A stretch of DNA of 52,336 bases. Origin: Clostridiales bacterium (GTDB lineage: Bacteria; Bacillota; Clostridia; Lachnospirales; Lachnospiraceae). The position numbers and the translations under genes are program-made. Below are positions 34,431 to 42,425 of the stretch, in pieces. The stretch lies in NCBI GenBank assembly GCA_018366495.1, contig JAGZHZ010000018.1:1-52336 (forward strand), in the 5' to 3' direction. Each line of letters starts with the position of its first letter. Within the stretch, counting starts at the first letter, position 1. The notes below the pieces were generated by a model. The model was not told the DNA's origin, did not search any database, and saw only the letters and a list, made by a program, of their open reading frames with translations.

Positions 34431-35353
34431 TACAGAAATTAATCCGCAAAATTAAAGAGACAAACGCACCGATCGTTGTCGGTTTAGATCCGATGATGAA
34501 TTATATTCCGGAACACATCCAGAAAAAAGCATTTGCAGAATTTGGTGAGACTCTGGAAGGTGCAGCAGAAGCAATCTGGCAGTATAATAAGGAAATTATT
34601 GATCATACATATGATATTATTCCGGCTGTAAAACCACAGATTGCGATGTATGAACAGTTTGGAATTGAAGGACTGAAAGCTTTTAAGAAAACGGTTGATT
34701 ACTGTAAAGAAAAAGATCTTGTCGTGATTGGCGATATCAAAAGAGGGGATATCGGATCTACTTCAGCAGCATATGCAGTAGGGCATCTCGGAAAGGTACA
34801 GGTTGGAACAAACTGGTATTCTGGATTTGATGAAGATTTTGCTACTGTCAATCCGTATCTTGGATCAGATGGTGTGAAACCATTTATTGATGTGTGCAAG
34901 ACAGAGAAAAAGGGTCTGTTTATTCTTGTAAAGACGTCCAACCCTTCCAGCGGAGAATTTCAGGATCAGCTGATCAATGGAAAACCTCTGTACGAGCTGG
35001 TCGGAGAGAAGGTTGCAGCCTGGGGAGAAGAATGTATGGGCGAAGAGTACAGCTACATCGGCGCAGTTGTCGGAGCAACATATCCGGAGATGGGAAAAGT
35101 GCTCAGAAAGATCATGCCGAAGTCTTATATTCTTGTTCCGGGATACGGTGCACAGGGAGGAACAGGAAAAGATCTCGTTCACTTCTTCAATGAAGACGGA
35201 TTGGGAGCAATCGTAAATTCATCAAGAGGAATTATCGCAGCATACAAACAGGAAAAATATGCGAAATTCGGCGCAGAAAATTTTGCTGAGGCATCAAGAG
35301 CAGCAGTGGAAGATATGCGTGCAGACATTGCAAACGCTTTAAACAACAGATAA
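34427..35353 (+). CDS. pyrF: Orotidine 5'-phosphate decarboxylase, subtype 2
   Basis: Removes CO2 from OMP to give UMP, the last step of the pathway. At 308 residues it belongs to the longer PyrF subfamily (TIGR02127 type) rather than the ~240-residue form. The catalytic Lys/Asp motif reads GDIKRGDIGSTS near residues 104-115, preceded by GLDPMMNYIP at the N-terminus and followed by LVPGYGAQGG and NSSRGI, which hold the phosphate. ATGA overlap with pyrC and a 30-base gap to pyrK place it firmly in the operon. Confidence 0.95.
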   Translation: MIQKLIRKIKETNAPIVVGLDPMMNYIPEHIQKKAFAEFGETLEGAAEAIWQYNKEIIDHTYDIIPAVKPQIAMYEQFGIEGLKAFKKTVDYCKEKDLVVIGDIKRGDIGSTSAAYAVGHLGKVQVGTNWYSGFDEDFATVNPYLGSDGVKPFIDVCKTEKKGLFILVKTSNPSSGEFQDQLINGKPLYELVGEKVAAWGEECMGEEYSYIGAVVGATYPEMGKVLRKIMPKSYILVPGYGAQGGTGKDLVHFFNEDGLGAIVNSSRGIIAAYKQEKYAKFGAENFAEASRAAVEDMRADIANALNNR

Positions 35354-35383
35354 AAGAATGAAACGCTTTTACAGGAGGAAAAA

Positions 35384-36163
35384 ATGGCAGAAAAAGTAAA
35401 AGAACTTGGAAAAATTCTTTCACAGGAGATGATCGGAACAGGGATTTACAGCATGTGGATTGAGCTGCCACAGATTGTGCCGTGTGCAAAACCAGGGCAA
35501 TTTGTCTCCGTATACTGCAGGGACGGAAGCCGCCTTCTGCCTCGCCCGATCAGTATCTGTGAGGTGGACAATGAGAAAAAAGCGCTGCGCCTTGTGTACC
35601 GCACTGCGGGAAAAGGAACAGAAGAGTTCTCTAAAATGACAGCAGGAGAGACATTGGAAATCATGGGACCTCTCGGCAATGGTTTTCCTCTGGAACGGAT
35701 GAGAGAAGGAAAAAAAGCATTTTTGATCGGCGGCGGAATCGGAATCCCGCCTATGGTAGAACTTGCAAAACAGCTCGGAGGGGAGAAACAAATCGTTGTG
35801 GGATACCGTGACGAATTGTTTCTGACAGAGGAACTGAAAAAGAACGGGACACTTTTTGTGGCCACAGAAGATGGAAGCTGTGGAACAAAGGGAAATGTAC
35901 TGGATGCCATCCGTGAAAATGAGTTAAAAGCAGATGTGATCTATGCATGCGGACCAACGCCGATGCTGCGCGCGTTAAAGGGATATGCGGAGGAAAATGG
36001 AATCGAGTGCTGGCTGTCTCTGGAGGAAAAGATGGCTTGCGGAATCGGAGCATGTCTTGCATGTGTCTGCAAATCAAAAGAGATTGACGGTCATTCTCAT
36101 GTGCATAACAAACGTGTCTGCAAGGATGGTCCGGTATTCTTATCAACGGAGGTGGAATTATGA
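35384..36163 (+). CDS. pyrK: Dihydroorotate dehydrogenase electron transfer subunit PyrK
   Basis: Carries electrons from dihydroorotate dehydrogenase B (PyrD) to NAD+, using FAD and a 2Fe-2S cluster. The 259-residue protein has the FAD motif LLPRPISI (RPxS), a GGGIGIPPM nucleotide-binding loop near residue 113, YACGPTPMLRAL, and the cluster cysteines in CGIGACLACVC plus a last one in RVCKDG. All are intact. SD ACAGGAGGA precedes the ATG; the stop overlaps the pyrD start. Its presence shows the NAD-linked class 1B enzyme, suited to an anaerobe. Confidence 0.95.
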   Translation: MAEKVKELGKILSQEMIGTGIYSMWIELPQIVPCAKPGQFVSVYCRDGSRLLPRPISICEVDNEKKALRLVYRTAGKGTEEFSKMTAGETLEIMGPLGNGFPLERMREGKKAFLIGGGIGIPPMVELAKQLGGEKQIVVGYRDELFLTEELKKNGTLFVATEDGSCGTKGNVLDAIRENELKADVIYACGPTPMLRALKGYAEENGIECWLSLEEKMACGIGACLACVCKSKEIDGHSHVHNKRVCKDGPVFLSTEVEL

Positions 36164-37065
36164 TAAACATGAGTGTTGATATTGCAGGTGTAACGCTGAA
36201 AAATCCAGTCATGACAGCCTCCGGTACATTTGGATCAGGGGAAGAATACAGTGAATTTGTAGATTTAAGCCGTTTGGGCGCTGTCGTGACAAAAGGTGTG
36301 GCAAATGTGCCATGGCCGGGAAATCCAACGCCGCGAATTGCAGAGACGTACGGCGGAATGATCAACGCCATTGGTCTGCAGAATCCTGGAATGGAAGTGT
36401 TCTGCAAAAGAGATCTTCCATTTTTGAGAAAATACGATACAAAGATAGTGGTCAATGTCTGCGGAAAGACAACGGAAGATTACTGTGAGGTGGTGGAACG
36501 CCTCGCGGATGAAGATGTAGATCTTCTTGAAATCAATATTTCCTGTCCGAATGTAAAGGAAGGCGGTATCGCTTTCGGACAGGACCCGCGCGCGGTGGAA
36601 GCGATCACAAAGGAATTGAAAAAGAGAGCGAAACAGCCGATTATTATGAAGTTAAGTCCGAATGTCACAGACATTACACAAATGGCAAAAGCAGCAGAAG
36701 CAGGAGGGGCGGACGCACTTTCTCTGATCAACACATTGACAGGAATGAAAATCGACGTCAACCGCCGTTGCTTTGCTGTGGCAAATAAAACGGGAGGGCT
36801 GTCAGGTCCAGCTGTAAAACCAGTCGCAGTGCGGATGGTATACCAGGTTGCAAATGCGGTACACGTTCCGGTGATCGGAATGGGAGGCATCACAAACACG
36901 GAGGATGCCCTGGAATTTTTACTTGCCGGAGCGACGGCTGTTTCAGTCGGAACAGCAAACTTTTTCAATCCGACAGCAACGGTAGAGATTGCACAGGGAA
37001 TAGAGGAATATCTGAGAAAAAATAATTTTACAGACATTCATCAGATTATCGGCGCTGTCAAATAA
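36160..37065 (+). CDS. pyrD: Dihydroorotate dehydrogenase B, catalytic subunit PyrD
   Basis: Oxidises dihydroorotate to orotate with FMN, in complex with PyrK. The 301-residue protein starts with NMSVDIAGVTLKNPVMTASG and has the class 1 active-site cysteine in ISCPNVKEGG at about residue 128-137, plus NTLTGMKID and IGMGGITNTEDALEFL for FMN phosphate. I start at ATG 36160, which follows GGAGGTGG by about 5 bases and overlaps the pyrK stop; a second ATG three codons later is possible. Confidence 0.95.
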   Translation: MINMSVDIAGVTLKNPVMTASGTFGSGEEYSEFVDLSRLGAVVTKGVANVPWPGNPTPRIAETYGGMINAIGLQNPGMEVFCKRDLPFLRKYDTKIVVNVCGKTTEDYCEVVERLADEDVDLLEINISCPNVKEGGIAFGQDPRAVEAITKELKKRAKQPIIMKLSPNVTDITQMAKAAEAGGADALSLINTLTGMKIDVNRRCFAVANKTGGLSGPAVKPVAVRMVYQVANAVHVPVIGMGGITNTEDALEFLLAGATAVSVGTANFFNPTATVEIAQGIEEYLRKNNFTDIHQIIGAVK

Positions 37066-37093
37066 AGTACAGATTTGAAAATACAGAACCGAA

Positions 37094-37127
37094 AGAATAA
37101 AAGAACAAACAGAATAAAAGAACAAAA
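37094..37127 (+). repeat. 17-bp tandem duplication between pyrD and pyrE
   Basis: Two adjacent 17-base copies (37094-37110 and 37111-37127) differ only in the last base. The purine-rich sequence has no obvious hairpin potential; it looks like a simple slippage duplication in the 91-base gap. Confidence 0.7.
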
Positions 37128-37156
37128 GTTTTAGAAACGCAGGAGGTTTTAAAAAC

Positions 37157-37837
37157 ATGGAAGCATACAAGCAGGAATTTATCGAATTTATGGTAGATTG
37201 CGGAGTTTTAAAATTCGGAGATTTTGTGACAAAGAGCGGAAGAAAAACACCATTTTTTGTAAATACTGGATTTTACAGAACGGGAGCACAGCTGCGCAAA
37301 TTAGGAGAATATTATGCGAAAGCAATCGAGAGCAAATTCGGACTGGATTTTGACGTGCTGTTTGGACCGGCTTACAAAGGAATTCCGCTGAGCGTTGCAG
37401 CGACAATGGCAATCAGTGAGTTCTATGGAAAAGATATCAGATACTGTTCCAACAGAAAAGAAGTAAAGGATCATGGTGATAAGGGAATTTTACTTGGAAG
37501 CCCGATTTCAGACGGAGATAAAGTTGTCATCATTGAAGATGTGACAACAGCCGGAACTTCCATTCAGGAGACACTGCCGATCATCAAGGCGCAGGGAGAT
37601 GTAAACCCAATCGGTCTTGTTGTATCTGTAGACCGTATGGAGAGAGGACAGGGAACAAAGAGCGCCCTGAAAGAAATCGAGGAGACATACGGTCTGAAGA
37701 CGACAGCGATTGTGACAATGGCTGAGGTTGTAGAGCATTTATATAATAAAGAATACAAAGGAAAAGTCGTGATTGACGACACATTAAAAGCTGCGATTGA
37801 TGCTTACTATGAGCAGTATGGCGCAGAAAACGAATAA
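37157..37837 (+). CDS. pyrE: Orotate phosphoribosyltransferase
   Basis: Joins orotate to PRPP to make OMP. The 226-residue protein has the substrate-binding FVTKSGRKTPFFVNTG at about 22-37, FGPAYKGIPLS, and the PRPP-binding VVIIEDVTTAGTSI near residue 121-134. A good GCAGGAGG SD lies ahead. It is 91 bases after pyrD on the same strand with no terminator between, so it is taken as the last gene of the pyr operon. Confidence 0.96.
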   Translation: MEAYKQEFIEFMVDCGVLKFGDFVTKSGRKTPFFVNTGFYRTGAQLRKLGEYYAKAIESKFGLDFDVLFGPAYKGIPLSVAATMAISEFYGKDIRYCSNRKEVKDHGDKGILLGSPISDGDKVVIIEDVTTAGTSIQETLPIIKAQGDVNPIGLVVSVDRMERGQGTKSALKEIEETYGLKTTAIVTMAEVVEHLYNKEYKGKVVIDDTLKAAIDAYYEQYGAENE

Positions 37838-37876
37838 AATCAGCTAAAAAGAAAATGATGGGAAAGGCTTCGATAC

Positions 37877-37909
37877 ATCTGGGGATGAGAGCGTTCTCCA
37901 CCCCCAGAT
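37877..37909 (+). other. Hairpin downstream of pyrE without T-run
   Basis: ATCTGGGG (37877-37884) and CCCCAGAT (37902-37909) pair exactly, with an inner GAGA/TCTC stem. No run of Ts follows directly (AAGAAG instead), so it is not a standard intrinsic terminator. It may stabilise the 3' end of the pyr mRNA or act as a Rho-type or processing site. Confidence 0.5.
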
Positions 37910-37961
37910 AAGAAGTGCTTTTGAGACGATTTTTTGAATAGAAAAAATGGAGGAGCCGTCT

Positions 37962-38114
37962 ATGAATGAAAAAATTTATAAGACAATAACAGGATCAGGT
38001 GCGGCAAGTCTCGTCATGGGCATCCTTACAGTGACTACAGGCATCGTGACAGGTGTGATTATGATTGTCCACGGGGCAAAACTTCTTTCATGCAGAAAAA
38101 ATATTTTACTGTAG
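37962..38114 (+). CDS. Small 50-residue membrane protein
   Basis: An ORF of 50 codons with ATG at 37962, preceded at about 7 bases by ATGGAGGAG, a strong ribosome binding site. The product starts MNEKIYKTITGSGAASLVMG, continues as one long hydrophobic, Gly/Val/Ile/Thr-rich stretch (about 13-37) and ends with a charged HGAKLLSCRKNILL tail. This predicts a single or hairpin membrane segment. The composition and SD make it very likely real. I recall similar short proteins in Lachnospiraceae, but no function can be given. It is followed by a VanZ-like gene after 95 bases. Confidence 0.75.
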   Translation: MNEKIYKTITGSGAASLVMGILTVTTGIVTGVIMIVHGAKLLSCRKNILL

Positions 38115-38209
38115 TGGCATTGAAAAATAAAAAGGCAATCTGTTTTTCTCATGCGAGAATGGTAGGATACGGCGTGTGTTGCCAAAATAGCTAGATAAGG
38201 AGAAATAGA

Positions 38210-38668
38210 GTGAAGATAGAGACTGCAAAAAAAATCCGTGCAGTGGGAATCTTTTTGTTCACACTGTATTTGATTTTGTTGATTTATTTTCTGTTCTTCG
38301 CAGAAAGTTATGGAAGGGTGTCAGTACAGAGGGAATACAGATATAATCTGGAATTATTCAAGGAAATTCAGCGCTTTTGGGATTATCGGGAAGAGCTTGG
38401 ATGGTCTGCGGTATATAATCTGTGGGGGAATATAGTGGCTTTTATGCCATTTGGATGTATTTTGCCGGTTATCTGGAAAAAGACACGTGGCTTTTTTCGT
38501 ATTTTCTTCCTCACTTTTGGATTCAGTCTGGCAGTGGAAACTATACAGCTGATATCAAAAGTTGGAATTTTTGATGTGGATGATCTTGTACTGAACACAC
38601 TGGGAGGAATCATCGGATATTTTGTTTTTGCCGTATGTAATTATATAAGGAGAAGAGTCTATGGCTAA
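38210..38668 (+). CDS. VanZ-like family protein (GTG start)
   Basis: A 152-residue membrane protein of the VanZ-like family. Four hydrophobic segments are visible; the blocks NLWGNIVAFMPFGCILPVI and FGFSLAVETIQLISKVGIFDVDDLVLNTLGGIIGY are diagnostic. VanZ raises teicoplanin resistance in enterococci by an unclear route; most family members, including this one far from any van cluster, have no known job. The GTG at 38210 is preceded by AAGGAG and is the only suitable start. It overlaps the next gene by 8 bases, so the two are coupled. Confidence 0.9.
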   Translation: MKIETAKKIRAVGIFLFTLYLILLIYFLFFAESYGRVSVQREYRYNLELFKEIQRFWDYREELGWSAVYNLWGNIVAFMPFGCILPVIWKKTRGFFRIFFLTFGFSLAVETIQLISKVGIFDVDDLVLNTLGGIIGYFVFAVCNYIRRRVYG

Positions 38669-38978
38669 AAGAAAAATGTACTCTTTTGAGGAGAGAAGAC
38701 ATTCGCAGATGGGGATTACTTCTACTGTTTTGGGAATTGTAGCTGTGATTATAATTCTGGCGTTGATTTATGTTGCAGCTTACTATAAAGGCAATGGCGG
38801 CGCTTATTTAGGTTCGATCGGAATCACAGCGATAGTGATCACGATCTATGGATTGATCTGCGGACTGCGCAGCTTTAAGGAAAAAAATAAAATCTACACA
38901 TTTTCAAAGATAGGATCACTTTTGAACGGAATTCTGATAGCGGGATGGATTGGCTTAATTTTGTTTGGTATGGAATAA
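38661..38978 (+). CDS. DUF6142 family small membrane protein
   Basis: A 105-residue protein starting AKRKMYSFEERRHS, a basic cytoplasmic head, with three hydrophobic segments at about 18-42, 50-68 and 85-102. It resembles the DUF6142 family of Firmicutes, whose role is unknown. It overlaps the end of the VanZ-like gene by 8 bases (SD AAGGAGAAGAG inside that gene) and is followed by an HD hydrolase gene after 12 bases, so these three are probably one operon. Confidence 0.82.
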   Translation: MAKRKMYSFEERRHSQMGITSTVLGIVAVIIILALIYVAAYYKGNGGAYLGSIGITAIVITIYGLICGLRSFKEKNKIYTFSKIGSLLNGILIAGWIGLILFGME

Positions 38979-38990
38979 AGGAGAGAGAGG

Positions 38991-39578
38991 ATGGATCGTT
39001 TACAGCAGCAGATGCAGTTTATTTTAGAAGTCGATAAACTGAAAAAGATAACAAGACAGACATTTCTCGCTGACGGGAGCAGAAAAGAAGACGATGCGGA
39101 TCATTCCTGGCATCTTGCTCTGATGTGTGCGCTGCTTTCTGAACATTCAAATAAAGAGGTGGACGTTTTAAAAACGATAAAGATGGTGTTGATTCACGAT
39201 ATCGTGGAGATTGATGCGGGGGACACTTACGCATATGACAATGCCGGAAATGAGACGAAACGCCAAAGAGAAGAGGCGGCTGCAGACCGCATTTTTAATC
39301 TTCTTCCAGAAGATCAGGCCGGGGAGATGAGAGACCTGTGGGAAGAATTTGAAGCAGCACAGACACCAGAAGCTAAATTTGCAAATACACTGGACAAAGT
39401 GCAGCCTCTGATGCTGAATGATGCCTCCGGAGGAAAGAGCTGGAGAGAACATGGGATCAAAGAGGAGCAGGTACGAAACAGAAATAAAACGACAGCAGAA
39501 GGATCGGCAGATCTGTGGGAGTATGCGGATCGTCTGATTCGCAAAAATGTGGAAAAGGGAAATTTGATCGGCAGCTGA
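38991..39578 (+). CDS. HD domain hydrolase (YfbR/HDDC2-like)
   Basis: A 195-residue HD-superfamily phosphohydrolase. The metal residues are evident: His in DHSWHLALM, the HD pair in VLIHDIVEIDAGD, and a late Asp in ANTLDKVQPLM. The order and spacing resemble the YfbR/HDDC2 group, which removes phosphate from deoxynucleoside monophosphates; on that basis a 5'-nucleotidase role is plausible but not shown. SD AAAGGAGAGAGAGG precedes the ATG. It ends the VanZ-like/DUF6142/HD run; an aminopeptidase gene follows after 68 bases. Confidence 0.88.
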   Translation: MDRLQQQMQFILEVDKLKKITRQTFLADGSRKEDDADHSWHLALMCALLSEHSNKEVDVLKTIKMVLIHDIVEIDAGDTYAYDNAGNETKRQREEAAADRIFNLLPEDQAGEMRDLWEEFEAAQTPEAKFANTLDKVQPLMLNDASGGKSWREHGIKEEQVRNRNKTTAEGSADLWEYADRLIRKNVEKGNLIGS

Positions 39579-39646
39579 CAGGAAACCATGTCGGCCCAAA
39601 AATCGGCGTGTACTCAGAAAGACACGCTTAGAAGAAGGTGATAGAA

Positions 39647-41695
39647 ATGCAGAAAAAAAATGAAGAGATACAAGAGCGGTATGAGCTTTCCATGAACCGC
39701 ATCAGTGAAATCAAAAATGAGCAGACGGTTCCGGCTGAATTTATCTCTTATTTTCAGAGAACAGCGCAATTTATTGAACAGATCGGGAAAGTGGAAGTAC
39801 TGCAGTCGTCTCATGCCTTAGAACAGTTTACACTGGAACAGTGGCAGAAACTGAACGAAGAGCTGTATCATGACATTCTTCCAAAACAATATGAAAAGAG
39901 CTATGCGAATCCAGCATATGCCGTAAGACAACTGGGAGAAACTCACGGAGCAATGCTTAGTTTTCTGTACACAGAAATCAGGAAAATGATTCCATATGTG
40001 TTTGAGGAGCGTTTGCTGGAGATTACAATCTTAAACGAATTATTTATTGAAATTTATAATCGCTTTGAGGAGGAAAATGTGCCGTCCTATCGGGAGATTC
40101 AGCAGATTCTCTATTGGTTCATCAGCGATTACAGCGATTTGACGGTCGATAACCGGGTGCAGGAAGCGATTGATCCTTCCTTAAATTTTGCCGCGAATCT
40201 GATCGTCAATTCTGATTTTAAGGATCTGCGCTATCTGTACCGATTTGGAGAGTACATATCCGAAAATGAGATCCAGATGGCACAGTATCTGAATGGACTT
40301 CCAGAGGAGACGATTCAAAAGATTGCGGACACGTTCACAGAAGGATATCGAAAGGGATTTGAGATTACAGGAAAAGATCTTTCCATCAAAAAGACAGTCA
40401 ATATCCGTTTCCATCTGGGATTTGAACGCATCATCCGTGAAGCGATCAGAAACTTTGAAAAAATGGGGCTTTCACCTGTCATTTATCGTGCGGAGCACAA
40501 ACTGCAGAGAATCGGATATATGGGTGCGATTCCAAACAGACAGTATGATTATGATCATAAATCAGATCAGGCAATTTATCTGGATAAGCCGCTTGTCGAC
40601 CGCAAAATCAGTGTGATGCGGACATCGTATGAGAAACATAAAAAATTGGCTGCGGGGATGGCAGGCCCGGCAGTGATGGAGACGTTTGGGGAAGCGATTT
40701 TTATGCCGACTGCCAAAAAAGAAGCGTTTATCCTGAGTGAAAAACAGCAGAAACTGTCTGTCTTATATGACAGAGAAGCTTCCCAGATTGTAAATCAATA
40801 CATCAAAGGCGAAGAGAGAAGCTTTACAATCATCGCCTTTCCTGTCCATGAAATCGGAGATCGTTTTTCCGAGATTTTTGATGAAATCGTAAAAATCAAT
40901 ACGCTGGATTCAGAAAAATATCAGAAGATTCAGCAGCATATCATCGACGCACTCGACCAAGGAACGCACGTCCATATCAAAGGAGCGAAAGAGCGCGGTA
41001 ATGAGACGGAACTGACGGTAGCTCTGAGAAAATTGAATGATCCAGCAAAAGAGACACTGTTTGAAAACTGTGTCGCTGATGTCAATATTCCAGTCGGGGA
41101 GGTGTTTACTTCACCGAAACTCTTAGGAACAAACGGCACGCTGCACGTCACGAAAGTCTATCTGGGAGAATTCCAGTACAGAGACTTAAAAATTACATTT
41201 AAAGATGGAAAGACGACCGGATACAGCTGTGCAAATTTTCAGGATGAAGAAGAAAACAAGAAATACATTTTGGAAAATATTTTAAATTATCATGACAGTC
41301 TTCCCCTCGGAGAGATGGCAATCGGAACGAACACGACAGCATATGCGGCAGCGAAAAAATATCAGATCGAAGACAAGCTTCCGATTCTGATTGCAGAGAA
41401 GATGGGACCTCACTTTGCTGTGGGGGATACTTGTTACAGCTGGTGTGAAGATACAAAAGTATACAATCCGGACGGCAAGGAGATCATTGCAAGAGATAAT
41501 GAGATTTCAATTTTGCGCAGAGAAGATGTGGCGAAAGCGTATTTTGGATGCCACACAGATATCACGATTCCATACGAGGAGTTGGAGCTTCTGGAAGCAG
41601 TAAAAGAAAACGGGGAGACGATACCGATTATTGCAGATGGAAGATTTGTGCTGGAAGGGACAGAAGAGCTGAATAAACCTCTTAAGATGCTGTAA
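39647..41695 (+). CDS. M29 family aminopeptidase with long N-terminal extension
   Basis: A 682-residue protein whose C-terminal ~370 residues match M29 (AmpS/AmpT/PepS) metallo-aminopeptidases. The presumed metal ligands are all visible: Glu in GEVFTSP, Glu in LGEMAIGTNTTAY, His in HFAVGDTCYSW and His/Asp in CHTDITI. The first ~300 residues (YELSMNRISEIKNEQT onward) are largely helical and are not part of the compact ~410-residue classical enzymes. It should trim N-terminal residues from peptides in the cytoplasm. I chose ATG 39647, behind GAAGAAGGTGA; a GTG three codons upstream lies within that SD. No signal peptide is seen. Confidence 0.87.
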   Translation: MQKKNEEIQERYELSMNRISEIKNEQTVPAEFISYFQRTAQFIEQIGKVEVLQSSHALEQFTLEQWQKLNEELYHDILPKQYEKSYANPAYAVRQLGETHGAMLSFLYTEIRKMIPYVFEERLLEITILNELFIEIYNRFEEENVPSYREIQQILYWFISDYSDLTVDNRVQEAIDPSLNFAANLIVNSDFKDLRYLYRFGEYISENEIQMAQYLNGLPEETIQKIADTFTEGYRKGFEITGKDLSIKKTVNIRFHLGFERIIREAIRNFEKMGLSPVIYRAEHKLQRIGYMGAIPNRQYDYDHKSDQAIYLDKPLVDRKISVMRTSYEKHKKLAAGMAGPAVMETFGEAIFMPTAKKEAFILSEKQQKLSVLYDREASQIVNQYIKGEERSFTIIAFPVHEIGDRFSEIFDEIVKINTLDSEKYQKIQQHIIDALDQGTHVHIKGAKERGNETELTVALRKLNDPAKETLFENCVADVNIPVGEVFTSPKLLGTNGTLHVTKVYLGEFQYRDLKITFKDGKTTGYSCANFQDEEENKKYILENILNYHDSLPLGEMAIGTNTTAYAAAKKYQIEDKLPILIAEKMGPHFAVGDTCYSWCEDTKVYNPDGKEIIARDNEISILRREDVAKAYFGCHTDITIPYEELELLEAVKENGETIPIIADGRFVLEGTEELNKPLKML

Positions 41696-41760
41696 GACGA
41701 CCTGACGTAGAGTCTGTACTTGGAAATACGGCGCAAAAACAACGAAAAATGGAAATAAGA

Positions 41761-41789
41761 TTGACAATGGAAAGAAGAATTAGTAAAAT
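41761..41789 (+). promoter_or_regulatory. Promoter of the purE operon
   Basis: TTGACA (41761-41766), exactly 17 bases, TAAAAT (41784-41789), 43 bases before purE. The leader is too short for a purine riboswitch, and no conserved riboswitch core is seen. Confidence 0.85.
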
Positions 41790-41832
41790 TAATAGTCAAG
41801 AATAAAACGCATTCAGATGAAGGAGAGATACA

Positions 41833-42339
41833 ATGGCAAAAGTAGGAATTGTTATGGGCAGCGACTCAGATATGCCTGTTATGAGCAAGGCAGCAGATAT
41901 GTTGGAAAAGTTGGGTGTAGATTATGAAATGACCATTATTTCTGCACACCGTGAACCAGATGTATTTTTTGAGTATGCAAAATCAGCAGAGTCAAAAGGA
42001 TTCAAGGTAATTATTGCCGGAGCAGGTATGGCAGCACATCTGCCTGGTATGTGTGCAGCGATTTTTCCAATGCCAGTAATCGGTATTCCAATGCACACTA
42101 CTTCTCTTGGCGGCAGAGATTCGCTTTATTCCATCGTTCAGATGCCATCCGGAATCCCAGTGGCAACCGTTGCAATCAATGGAGGAGCAAACGCAGGAAT
42201 TCTGGCAGCAAAAATTTTGGCGACTTCAGATCCGGAACTCCTGGAGAGATTAAAAGCATATTCACAGGAATTAAAAGAACAGGTAGAAAAGAAAGCAGAG
42301 AGACTGGAAAAAGTCGGATATAAAGAATACATGAAATAA
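41833..42339 (+). CDS. purE: N5-carboxyaminoimidazole ribonucleotide mutase PurE
   Basis: Converts N5-CAIR to CAIR in purine synthesis. The 168-residue protein has GSDSDMPVM near 9-17, ISAHREPD, GAGMAAHLPGM and the closing IVQMPSGIPVATVAI, which match class I (bacterial) PurE. The usual GAGGAAHLPG appears as GAGMAAHLPG, a Met for Gly change. The partner purK is not in the window. An AAGGAGAG SD and a near-consensus promoter precede it; it heads purE-purM-purN-purD. Confidence 0.95.
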   Translation: MAKVGIVMGSDSDMPVMSKAADMLEKLGVDYEMTIISAHREPDVFFEYAKSAESKGFKVIIAGAGMAAHLPGMCAAIFPMPVIGIPMHTTSLGGRDSLYSIVQMPSGIPVATVAINGGANAGILAAKILATSDPELLERLKAYSQELKEQVEKKAERLEKVGYKEYMK

Positions 42340-42425
42340 ACTTTTAAAAAGTTTCAGTAAACTTCTGATTCGGTCAGGAGAAATAGACAATACAGTACTT
42401 TTAAGAAAACCAGGAGGAAAAAAGA

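Noticed and set aside
41696..41832. Purine riboswitch ahead of purE
   Set aside because: Only about 40 bases lie between promoter and start codon, and the conserved riboswitch core is not seen.
42340..42360. AAACTTTT/AAAAGTTT hairpin between purE and purM as a terminator
   Set aside because: The stem is A/T only with almost no loop and the pur genes continue downstream in the same direction; likely no strong effect.
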